A DNA stretch of 64,000 nucleotides from contig OOIN01000001.1 of assembly GCA_900323505.1 (NCBI GenBank), forward strand, positions 2,418,001-2,482,000, read 5' to 3'. The notes beneath the pieces are model-generated. The model searched no databases and was not told the DNA's origin. It was given only the letters and a program-made list of their open reading frames with translations. The position numbers and the translations under genes are program-made. The first letter of the stretch is position 1. Each line of letters begins with the position of its first letter. This document shows positions 1 through 9,600 of the stretch, in pieces. This DNA is from Ustilago trichophora (lineage: Eukaryota; Basidiomycota; Ustilaginomycetes; Ustilaginales; Ustilaginaceae).

Positions 1-1293
1 GCAGAGCCCCGCGATGAGGATGACGAGGATGATGAAGAGGATGACGAGGACGACGAGGATGAGGACGAAGAGGAAGATGCCCGCGCTGCTGCTTCTGCCG
101 CCGTCAGCGAAGGTGCAAAGGACGCCAAGCCTTTGGTGGGCCAAGAGGCAACTGACCGCGTGCTCGACCACTCTCACGCCGCTGTGCGTGACAGCGTCAT
201 CGCCGAAAAGACCTACGGTCAAGACGACGCCGTTGACGCTGCCACCGCCACTGCTGCTACTACCCTCTCTGCCACCCGCGACCCTACCCGCGTCCTTAAT
301 GTCCTTGAACTCGAAGAACTCTTTATGGCCTGCGCTCCTCCTCTCGACAACTTTGCTATCGACGGCCAGCCCGCCCCTTCCAAGCTCGTCGTCGGTCTTG
401 TCGGATACCCCAATGTCGGTAAATCGTCCACCATCAACGCTCTTCTCGGCGAGAAGAAGGTGTCGGTCTCCTCAACTCCTGGTAAGACCAAGCACTTCCA
501 GACCATCCACCTGTCACCGACTACCGTCTTGTGCGATTGTCCCGGTCTCGTCTTCCCACAATTCGCTACTACTTCGGCAGAACTGGTGTGCGACGGTGTG
601 CTGCCCATCGACCAGATGCGCGAGTACACTGCTCCCGCCGAGTTGGTCGCCAAGAGAATTCCCAAGGACATTGTCGAGGGTACGTACGGTATCCGAATCG
701 AGACGCTCACGGAGGAAGAAGGTGGCAATGGTGTCCCCACGGGTTTGGAGATGTTGACGGCATACGCTGTTGCGAGAGGCTACACCCGTCAAGGCCAGGG
801 CAATCCAGACGAATCCCGAGCGGTACGATACGTGCTCAAGGACTACGTCAACGCCAAGCTCCTCTACAGCCACCCACCTCCGGGCATCGATGCCGACCTC
901 TACAACTCTGCTCAACGCGACCGTGCCCGTGCAGCCCTCGCTGGACGCAAGTACGACCCGTCCACAGCTCACCTCGCCGAACACGACGTTGACGATCTCG
1001 ACTTGGATCTGCAGGCCGAACTCGCAGAGCTCACAAGACGCAAGGCCTCCGGTGCCCCACGTCAGTCGGCAAAGTCGAAAGCTCTCGATTCGGCATTCTT
1101 TGACACCATGGCTTCGTCAAAGCCTACCATTGTGGGCAGGACGGGTTTGCCAACCGCCGCCATTCAAGGCAGAATCGCCAACGACGGCAGTGTCATCAGA
1201 AAGCCAACAGGACAGCAGGAAAAGGCGGGTAGTAAGAAGCATAACAAGGCGAATAAGCGCAAGAAGCAGCGTAGCGGTGCTGGCTTTGACTAA
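1..1293 (+). CDS. LSG1: Large-subunit GTPase LSG1 (5' truncated by window edge)
   Basis: C-terminal part of the cytoplasmic GTPase that releases the export adaptor Nmd3 from nascent 60S ribosomal subunits. The frame is open from base 1, so the start lies outside the window; the first 30 or so visible residues are an Asp/Glu-rich acidic linker. The visible G1 P-loop (GYPNVGKSS, about base 406) comes before the G3 box (DCPGL, about base 535). With G4/G5 expected upstream, this is the circularly permuted order of the YlqF/Lsg1 family. The segment after G3 (LVCDGVLPIDQMREY) is typical of Lsg1 rather than of Nug1 or Nog2. The C-terminus is Lys/Arg-rich (KKHNKANKRKKQR), as is common in ribosome biogenesis factors. 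It converges on IMG2 with about 240 bp between the stops. Family assignment is firm; the missing N-terminus cannot be judged. Confidence 0.95.
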   Translation, partial: AEPRDEDDEDDEEDDEDDEDEDEEEDARAAASAAVSEGAKDAKPLVGQEATDRVLDHSHAAVRDSVIAEKTYGQDDAVDAATATAATTLSATRDPTRVLNVLELEELFMACAPPLDNFAIDGQPAPSKLVVGLVGYPNVGKSSTINALLGEKKVSVSSTPGKTKHFQTIHLSPTTVLCDCPGLVFPQFATTSAELVCDGVLPIDQMREYTAPAELVAKRIPKDIVEGTYGIRIETLTEEEGGNGVPTGLEMLTAYAVARGYTRQGQGNPDESRAVRYVLKDYVNAKLLYSHPPPGIDADLYNSAQRDRARAALAGRKYDPSTAHLAEHDVDDLDLDLQAELAELTRRKASGAPRQSAKSKALDSAFFDTMASSKPTIVGRTGLPTAAIQGRIANDGSVIRKPTGQQEKAGSKKHNKANKRKKQRSGAGFD

Positions 1294-1535
1294 GTTTCAG
1301 CGTTGCAATCTCAAATCATTGTATGCAATGCACTCTTTCTTTTATCCTCCCTCTCTCTCTCGTGTTCGTTTGTTGAGAGGATCGAATGCGTTGAATTCTG
1401 GCTATGAGTACATTGTGGAGTCGTATAGATGGTTTATAAGGTTCCGAGCGAGCTTGTAAGGAAATGATGCTGAAATCATTTCTCAAGCAGCAATTTTCCT
1501 GCTGCTGCTACCGCTTTCGTTCCCTTTTTTTTTTT

Positions 1536-2090
1536 TTAGAATCCTCTGCTTTCCAAGAAAGCCTTTACCTCGTCTACTCTATTCCCGCGGATCTTCAACT
1601 TTCCACCTTCCAAGACTTTGGCGCTCTGTACGGGATCGAGGTAAGATGGATTGCCGGTCTTTTGGACCAGTTTTCTGCCTGCACGAGGTCTTAGAGGTTT
1701 CTTGTTGACTTTGAGCGGGGAGTCTTGGTTGAGGGAGATGGGGTTGTTGGATTCGTACGTGTCGGAGAGGAAGAGCGAGAGGTCGGTTTTGAGGTCTTCG
1801 ACGGATCCTTGGATTTTGCGGAGCTCAGTGATTATGCGCGTTCCGCCGTTGCGGATGTCGGTGTATACGGGAAGGCTGTCGAGGGTTTTTCCGACTCGAG
1901 GGACGAAGTAGGAGTATCGGACGGGTGTTGGGGTTGGTTCGATGGTAGGTTCGGATTCGGGGGAAGAGGTGGTGGTGGTAGAGGTGGAGTTGGATCGGGC
2001 GATGATGGGGAGGGTGAGCTTGCTACTCGATGCAACAGGTTGACGTGCAAGAGTGCGAAGGCTGGATGTACGACAGCAGAACGAAGCCAT
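1536..2090 (-). CDS. IMG2: Mitochondrial large ribosomal subunit protein IMG2/mL49
   Basis: 184-residue protein of the mitochondrial 54S ribosomal subunit, needed for mitochondrial translation. The N-terminus (MASFCCRTSSLRTLARQPVA) is rich in Arg, Ser and Ala with no acidic residues, as expected of a matrix-targeting presequence, followed by a Ser/Thr linker. The core begins at YSYFVPRVGKTLDSLPVYTD and ends with a basic region and the segment KLKIRGNRVDEVKAFLESRGF, both characteristic of the Img2/mL49 family. It is a single exon and its length suits the family plus presequence. The ATG at 2088-2090 is the first in frame. A T/A-rich tract lies at its stop. It is divergent from SSS1, with a 400-bp shared upstream region. 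Confidence 0.9.
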   Translation of the reverse strand: MASFCCRTSSLRTLARQPVASSSKLTLPIIARSNSTSTTTTSSPESEPTIEPTPTPVRYSYFVPRVGKTLDSLPVYTDIRNGGTRIITELRKIQGSVEDLKTDLSLFLSDTYESNNPISLNQDSPLKVNKKPLRPRAGRKLVQKTGNPSYLDPVQSAKVLEGGKLKIRGNRVDEVKAFLESRGF

Positions 2091-2490
2091 CTTTAACGAG
2101 TCCTCTTGGAATGCAGAAATCGATGCGATGTGGTGTGATTTGGTGGTGTTTGGTGATTCGGTATGATGTCGAGAAGTGAAATGTCAAACGAGGGGCAACT
2201 TTTCTTCTGAGCAGCAGAAAAATGCCAAATCGGTTCCGGGTCAAATTTTATCTCTCCAACTTTTGTACGATGTAACATCTCTCATCTCAAAAAAATGGAA
2301 TGCGGAGAAGTCGAGAGTCGTGCGGTTATTGGCCGAAAGTGGGACGTGGCAATTGACCCTTTGTGTGAGTTGGAAGATCTGACCGCATCCACACGTCTAA
2401 TATCTCAACCTCTGTGATTGACGCTATCTGTTCTACACCATCACAAACACTCTCTTTCTATAAACGATCCTAGCACGAGAAGGAGCAACC
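2091..2490. promoter_or_regulatory. Divergent IMG2/SSS1 promoter region
   Basis: 400 bp between two divergent start codons. A TATAAA lies at 2459-2464, but it is only 27 bp before the SSS1 ATG, so it may sit in the leader rather than act as a TATA box. No other motif is clear. Confidence 0.4.
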
Positions 2491-3403
2491 ATGTCCGACA
2501 CAATCAAGGAGATCGTCGATATCCCACAAAACTTTTTCCGTGAAGGAACTCACTTTGTCAACCGTTGCACAAAGCCTAATCGCAAAGGTACGAATCATTC
2601 CTACACACATCAGATGGTTGCCATGAAAGCCTTGTCATCTCTGTCTGGCTCTTGATATGGACTTCGACTTCCGAACTGCGTGTTGCTGTCTTTCATCTGC
2701 GAAGACGTGCCCGATCGCGCCCAAGCAAAGTGTACTCCTTTTGTGGCCTTGGGAAGACGGGCCAGCCAGCCAGCACAAACAGGGAGAAGGTAGAGTTGGA
2801 GAAAGATGAAAGCAGAGAAATTGTTGTACTGACAACGATCCGATTCGTATCTTTGACATCCGATTGTTGCGGAACCCCAACCAAATAGAGTACATCCAGA
2901 TCTGCAGAGCAGTCGGCCTCGGTTTCGTAGTCATGGGATTCATCGGATACTTTGTCAAGCTCGTACGTATCTTGGCCTCTTATCCCCCTCGATAGCAGCT
3001 CTAGGATGCAGCGTTGCAGATCCAGACGAGACCTGCACTGCTTGGCTAAAGTTGCAAGACTCTCGGAGGATAAAGGTGTAACTAACGATGATGTCTTGTT
3101 TTGTTCTGTAAACTTGGACTTGATGCAGATTCACATTCCAATTCACTCTATCGTAAGTGCCGATTCGCCTTTCTCCAGCTACAACCCCTGTCGAGTGCTG
3201 GGTTTTGCTAACCTTGTATTCTTCTTCTCGTCTTGCTCGTTCACTTGATGTTCACGTTGATCGCCTTGCAGCTTGTGTAAGTCCCCTCTACCCTTTCTCC
3301 TGCGCATGGATATTCTTGCTTAGGCGTATGCGTTGGACAAAGTCGCTGACAACTCTTGCTTTCATCTTTGGCTTCTGACACGGATAACAGCGGTGGCGCC
3401 TAA
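2491..3403 (+). CDS. SSS1: Protein translocon gamma subunit SSS1/Sec61-gamma, five exons
   Basis: Small tail-anchored subunit of the ER protein-conducting channel (Sec61 complex). Exons by inspection: 2491-2587, 2889-2962, 3129-3152, 3272-3276 and 3391-3403, all with GT-AG introns. The spliced product is 70 residues, as expected for the family. Exon 1 encodes the cytosolic amphipathic part with the signature RCTKPNRK. Exon 2 encodes the membrane span (AVGLGFVVMGFIGYFVKL). Exons 3-5 encode IHIPIHS then ILVGGA, matching the conserved family end IHIPINNIIVGG. Exon 4 is only 5 nt (CTTGT); skipping it breaks the frame before the conserved VGG end. The gene is too fragmented to appear as one open frame. 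Identification is strong; the micro-exon rests on splice-site and protein logic. Confidence 0.93.
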
Positions 3404-4164
3404 ACACACACACACACACAAGATATGATTTCGGCTTGTAATAGGGCCCAGCTCGAAAATTTCACTCTCTTGGCATCGATACCTCATTATTTTTCCCATT
3501 GGTTGGTTCCATTGACTAGAGAGATGTGATGATGCGAAGGATGTGCGAGCGGTATGACGGCGGGTGCTGAAGCAGGTCGGATGATTGCAACTCGAACTGG
3601 AGGGTCAGCTGTCTTCGAATCTCGTAGTAGGATTGCGATTGAAGAAGCTGATGAGTTGAGTTGACAGAAGAGATGTTACAATGGCGGTCAGGTGGTGTGA
3701 TGCTCCTTTGGACTCGATTCATGTGTGAGGTTGGCGAGGTTTTGCCCGGAGACGTGTAACTTGCAGCGCTGGTTTGTAATACACGCATGTCAAAGCTCTG
3801 TAAAGCCTCACTCTACACTCCCGTGAAGCAGCCATCGACAACCTGCCTAATCGACGACAACTCACAACGTCAACATCACAGTTGCACTTTTTCACAACCA
3901 TCAAATCGGACCACAAACGACCAACCGGGCAAAGGCAATGAGAAATGAGAAAAAGCTGCGAACCCCCAATCTAGCTCGAAGTAGCCTAGCTTAAGGGGGG
4001 AAGCAATCATATTTTTGGGTGTGAGGTGCATCTGGATGAAGAGAGCTAGTGTAACAAAAGTGTGCGGAGGGGGGGAAGCGAGCAATGTTGAACTTTTTTT
4101 ACATCCACATTGCTGCTAAATAATGCGAGGTGAAAAATGAGGAAGGAGGAGATGAGGAGGGTGT
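3404..4164. other. Intergenic, convergent SSS1/RPL35 3' flanks
   Basis: About 760 bp between the stops of two convergent genes. It begins with a short CA repeat just after the SSS1 stop (about 3404-3420). Open frames here are short and resemble nothing recognisable. No RNA gene was seen. Confidence 0.6.
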
Positions 4165-5759
4165 TTATGCCTTGAGAACGAACTTGCGGTTGGCAAAGTG
4201 GATCTCGCGCTTGTGCTGGCGCTCGGTGATGCGGGTGCGCTCGTGCTGTGATGGTTTGGAAAAGAAGTGAGGGTGGTGGGATTGTCAGTGAGATGCTCGA
4301 TACGAGTGAGAATGAGATGGGAGCGTCATGATAAGCAGAGATTGGGATGTCGTCGCCACTGATGCAGAAGCCGGAAAGGGTGTCGATGCGTGGATGTGAT
4401 TCTCCCTTCCTCTTTCCTCTACTACGACGGAGTGACTGAAACAAATCCGGTCGCGGCTCTTGCTGAGTACCGCATAGGCTATGACGTCCTCTTGTCCTCC
4501 TAGCTCTGTCCTTCTATTACGAGCAAATCGACTGTACGGGGATTCCGATGATGAACAACCTTGTGCGTGTCGTCCGATCTCCTCTGGCACTACCTTGGCC
4601 GCTGTCAAGGTCCCTGGTTCTGTCTTCATTCCCTACACTGCGACCATTGATCCCTGCTTTCGCTTCCTCCGACAAGACTGCTGACGATGTTCCATTTTTC
4701 TCCTTCATCTCTGCTCTATCTTTGCGTTTGGAATACCTACCTGGTTGAGCTTGCGGCGGATAGCGCGGGTCTTCTTGGCACGGAGGTCGAGGGGGATGTA
4801 CTTCTTGCCCTTGTAGAACTCGCGGAGGTTGGCACGCTGCTTCTGGTTCATGACGGTGAGCACGCGGGCGATGTCCTTGCGGAGCGAGTTGATGCGGAGG
4901 ATCTTGCTGGAAGAACCACCGGCAACCTTCTGGACGCGAAGGTTGAGGAGCTCGGTCTTGAGCTCCTCGAGCTGCTTGGTAAGGTCAGCCTTGGACTTCG
5001 ACTGAAGCTCGAATGTCTTAACCTGAACCTGATGAATCATGACGAATATAGGAGATGGATGAATGGGGCGGGTGTAAGTCTGGCTGAACTGAATGGGAAG
5101 ATGCAAGGCCAAGGGCGAGTTGATGCTAATTCGAGACACGAAGAGTTGTCGATGCGAGTTGCTGAACAGTGTGTCGACAGAAGTGTGATAGGGTTGATGG
5201 CTGTGCTCGAGCAATGCGGGATACTGTGACGATTGTCGGTGTGATCTAGGATGAAAGCGCTCGTGTTATCTCTATGGATTCCCTGGCGCTGATGGTGTGG
5301 ATCTGGTGAAACCAAGGATTGAGACCAAGTGTCGTTCGATCGAGATAGTGAATGACGGCGGCTTCCGCTTTGGAGAAGAGCGTCGCTGATGTCTGGTGTT
5401 GAAATGTGTGTTGGACAGAGTGGCAGCATAACCCTATCATGACCATATAAGCCATCACGGTATAGTGTTTTTGTCTGACTGAGTCGTAGTGCAAGCTTTT
5501 GGTGACGATGATTGTATGTGATTCTGCCATGACGCTGTCTTGTTGATGTATCCATGGTCATGTCCAATAAACATCATTTCGATACTGATCTTTGTCCATC
5601 ATGGCATGCTGTCCCCTTGCTTCTCGAGCTTCAGTCTCTACCACTTGCTGAATAGTCGAACTTTCTGAACTGCAAAGTCGGTTCGTTTCTTCGTGTGCTG
5701 GAACATGCATCGTATCGTCTATGCCTGTATAACGTGTTGTCGGATGCGATACCTACCAT
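4165..5759 (-). CDS. RPL35: 60S ribosomal protein L35 (uL29), three exons
   Basis: Ribosomal protein at the polypeptide exit tunnel, near the binding sites of SRP and other nascent-chain factors. Coding exons on the minus strand: 5759-5757 (the ATG only), 5028-4741 and 4245-4165. The spliced product is 123 residues, the normal eukaryotic length. Exon 2 gives [20 protein letters not shown] and the Arg/Lys-rich core ([20 protein letters not shown]). Exon 3 gives [20 protein letters not shown] and ends FVLKA. The ATG at 5757-5759 is followed directly by GTAGGT, and exon 2 is preceded by CAG, so the start codon stands alone in its exon. An alternative is initiation at the ATG at 5038-5040, adding IHQ; I prefer the spliced start because the family begins with Val, Ala or Ser after Met. 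The introns are 728 and 495 nt, long for this window. Confidence 0.9.
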
Positions 5760-6662
5760 TTTGACGAAGTACTGTGAGGGGGATGGTGGAGTCTTGAGGA
5801 TGGTGAGGGTGGAGGAACGGTGATGACGACCAAGTGTCTGGCTTGGCTGTTTGGGTGCCTCGCCTGTTTGCTACTGCTTCTCTGTCTCTCGGTGCCGCGG
5901 CGGTGAAATGTTTGGGCTTGCTGAGCGCAGTCTTGAGCTCATGAGAATATTTGGGCTTGTGGATCAGTCTCTTTTTCAAGATGGATTTCTGAAGTTCGAA
6001 ATTTGGCTTGAAGGCCGCACCAATGTGGCCGAGCCACGACCTGAGGGAAAAGTGGCCACTCTTTTGAATTGAGTCGATCGCAGATTTTGATGGCGGGATG
6101 ACATGTTCGGCCGAGCTTTTATTTGCACGTGACCAACACCCAACATACCTGTGAATTACGACAGGGCCTAACAGCGGTCAATTTTCCTCCCAAACGGCAA
6201 CTCCTCTCTACCTTGCAATCGGCGATCAATCGGTCAAACAAACTTAGGAGAAGATGATGGTGCAACGCTATACATTTGTAGCTTTTGAGCCTCGCAGGAC
6301 GTTATGATACAGTTGGGTTTCCGAAACAGTGACAGGGCTAAGAGAATGTGGTGATGGTGGAGATGCCTGCGATCTTTGAAAGAGAGGCTGAAGGTCCGAG
6401 AACAGTTGAGGCAAGATGCAAAAGAAGCTGGTGGACGCGAGAGAGACTGGTCCCGTTGGAGAAAGGATGCTCCCGGAGATGTGTCCTCGTCGCGCGCCGA
6501 CCAACTTTGCAACTACCATGAGGAGAAAAGAGAGTGTACAGTAAACAGTGAAGACCATGAAACAAGCTAAAAGAAAGTGAGTGTTGCGGAAGGATAAAGA
6601 ATGTGGCTAGTGAGATTGTTCGATAGGAAAAGAAAGGATGTTACCTCTGTGTTAGGCTTGGT
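5760..6662. other. Upstream region of RPL35; 3' flank of the 1,351-aa gene
   Basis: About 900 bp. The left half should hold the RPL35 promoter, and the right half is the 3' flank of the minus-strand gene ending at 6663. Short frames on both strands look accidental. No tRNA or other RNA gene was seen. Confidence 0.5.
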
Positions 6663-9600
6663 TTACAGGCCAGCTACGGAAAGTTCGCTGGTCTTGTACC
6701 CGAGTCGGCCGCCAGTGCTGCTAACAAAGCTCTGGATGCTGGCCGAGTGAGGCATTTCCGGCATGTCAGACATGACGCTGCCCCTCGAACCCATGGCCGA
6801 TCGCATACCCATGGCCTTGCCGAGGCCATTGTTGACGAACGACGACCTGACTGGGCTGGGGAATTGGCCCATCCTCGAAAACGAGCTGAAAGACGAAGCC
6901 ATCGAGCCCATTGAGGTGGTGCTGTCCGAGTGGGTCAACGAAGGCTCGGCGTGTCCGGCTCGTCCAGTGTCAAGCGCACCTTTTGAGCTGATGGTAGGCA
7001 AGACACCACCTTGTCGGTAGGTAGTGCTGCGCGAGCTACGGCCTTCCTCGTTGTAGCGCGATGATCGCTCGTTGAGACCGGCAACGTGGACGGGGCCTGG
7101 GCTGGGGATGTTGGCAGAGAGCGCGGGGGAGAAAGCGGGGCGGTCGAAACGCTTCATCGGGCTGCTGTCGCCACCGTGCAGGCTCGCGGCCAGACTCAGC
7201 GGCCTCAGCTTGAGCGAAGAAGGAGAGGTTGCGCCATCCCGCTGATCGACGGCAGGTGAGAGTCGGTTGGCCGCGTTGACATCGATGGGTACCAGACCGC
7301 CGCGCGAAGGTCGCATTCGGCGAGGAACTGATGCAGCTGAAGATGCAGACGAGGCAGAGCTGGTCGACGGTGTAGCTGCATGTCGCGACTGCTTCTGCAT
7401 GGCAGTTGCATCAATGGGCGTGAGGGGAGGAGTGAGGGGGTCGATGAGGCGGCTGTCATGCTGAGGCATGAGCACGAGGTTGTTGGGCTTCTTACGGCCA
7501 TGTCCCTCGTTTGCACTCTTGGGGCTGTCTTCCAATGTCTCCCGCTCCTCCTCCTCATCCTCCTCGTCCTCTTCCTCACTCTCGAAAAGGCCCAGTCCCA
7601 TGGTTTGAACACCATCAGAAACCTCCTCAGGGATGTTGCGCAGCGATGAAGTGTGCGACATCTGCGACATTTGCGACTTGCGGTAACGGTTGGCAGCGTG
7701 GCTGTCGCGCTTGGCATCCTTAGCCTTGGCCTTGATCAAGTTCTGCTGGACACTGGCGAGCAGCTTGGCTCGACGGTCAGCGGCAAGGTCAAGATCCTCG
7801 CCCATCGAGTCAGACATGCACGTACTGTTGCTCATCACGCTGATGGTGGAATCGGCGACGCTGATCATGCTGTCGCGATAGGAGAGATGTTCGAGCTCCT
7901 CTTCCTCATCAGCGAAAGCGCCGGTCTCGGCAGAGTTGGGTCGAGGTGTGGTCTGATCCAGCTGAGGGCTGTTCCGTGCGCTGATGCTAGGAAGATCGTG
8001 GGTGGGCATTGCAGGCGTCGTCGGTGCGGCTGGGGTGCTGCATGCGCTGGGCTGTGCCATGCCAAACTCGATGCGCTCGCCGGATGGGCTCGGAGCACCG
8101 TCGGTGCCAGCAATGAGTGGGGAGAAGAGGGCTTCCGATGGACTCGCCTCTTGTGTGGCTGTCGCACCCCATGGCTCGGCATGCAGCATGGGCGAAGGTG
8201 AAGCAGGGGAAAGCATGGGCGATGGCGAGCCTCCCAGACGGCCACCGGCAGAAGAAGGCTTCTTGAATCGCAGCGGCTTGGTAGGCTCCATCTCCTGACC
8301 GTTGAAAAGGATCGCAGGACTGCTAAAGCCGAGACCGACCTCTTGCGCCTGCTGGCCGATCAGAGGACTGGTAGCAGGGCGGGCCGCAGCCTTGACAGGC
8401 TTGCTTGGTTTCATTTTTGGCGTGCTCTCAGCGCCATTACCTGCCTCATCTTGCGCAAAGTTCTGGAAGCCCTCGCCGTTGGGCTTGGGGAATTGGTTGA
8501 TGGTGCTCAGACGAGGCGTGCTGTTGCGCGATAGGCCGGGCGAGCTGGTCAGCGACTTGCGCGAGAGACTCAATCTGGCCTTGAGGCTCTCCGCGAAGCC
8601 GGGCTTAGGGCTGAGGGAAGGCGAATTGCCACGCATCTTCGGGCTGAGCTGGGCAAGGATGGGACTGTCTGCACCGAGACCAGGCGACAGATGTGCGCCG
8701 TCCATAGGTGGATCAGGGATGAGGGTGCGGTGGTAGGGGCTCATGAAGTTCATGGCAGCTTTACCGTTGCTCTTGAGAGGCAGGTAGTCGCTGGACTCGG
8801 ACTTGAGGTTCATGAGGCTGGCGCGGTTAACTTCGATCGACTCAACTTTGATCGCGGGCTCTACGACCTTGGCCGACATACCGTCCGAAGGTGGCGATGG
8901 TGCGGCTCGCGGATGCATCAGGTCAGGCATGGTGAGCTTGGGTCGATCCAGTGCCCCGAGCGTCGAAGCCCTCTTACGCGTCTTGGGAGCTGCAGTCACA
9001 TCGGTGTTGGGCGATTCGGCCTCGTCCTCAAAGACGGCTGTCGATGTCGCCTTGGGAGTCCTGTCCTCAGCCAGCTTGAGCAGCGAGACGGGCATAGGTG
9101 GTAGAGGAGGGACCGAAGCAGCAGGAACAATGTTGGCCTTGCCGAAGCTAGTGTTCGCCTCGATGTCGACACTGGTCTGTGATGAGCTGTACGAGATGCC
9201 GTCGCTGGAGTACGATCGACTTGTCGAGGTCTCATCCATCGAAGAGTTTGCGGCTTCGAGGTCGACATCTTCACTGCTGCGGGATGGCACCTTGCGTAAG
9301 CTTCCGAGGATATTGCTGAACGTGCCCTGAGATGGACTCTTTGCAGGGCCGAGACCGAGGCTCAATGGACGGTAAGCCAAAAGCACCTCCTCTTCGTCAT
9401 CCGAATCCAGGCGAGGAGATGGAGCAGTATCAATGAGCGGCATGTCGATGCAGATCTGACCGATGGAACCCGTTGCACTGTGGAAAGAGTCGGGGGCGGA
9501 GGAATTGATCGATGAGGCCTGTCCGCTGGCAGCTGTCGCTCGGCTCGCCTTGCTCTGCAGAGAGCTGTTCGAAGGAGTCTTGTGCATAGGTGCACTAGTC

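Noticed and set aside
4246..5756. snoRNA genes inside the RPL35 introns
   Set aside because: No paired C and D boxes with flanking stem were found by eye on the transcribed strand.
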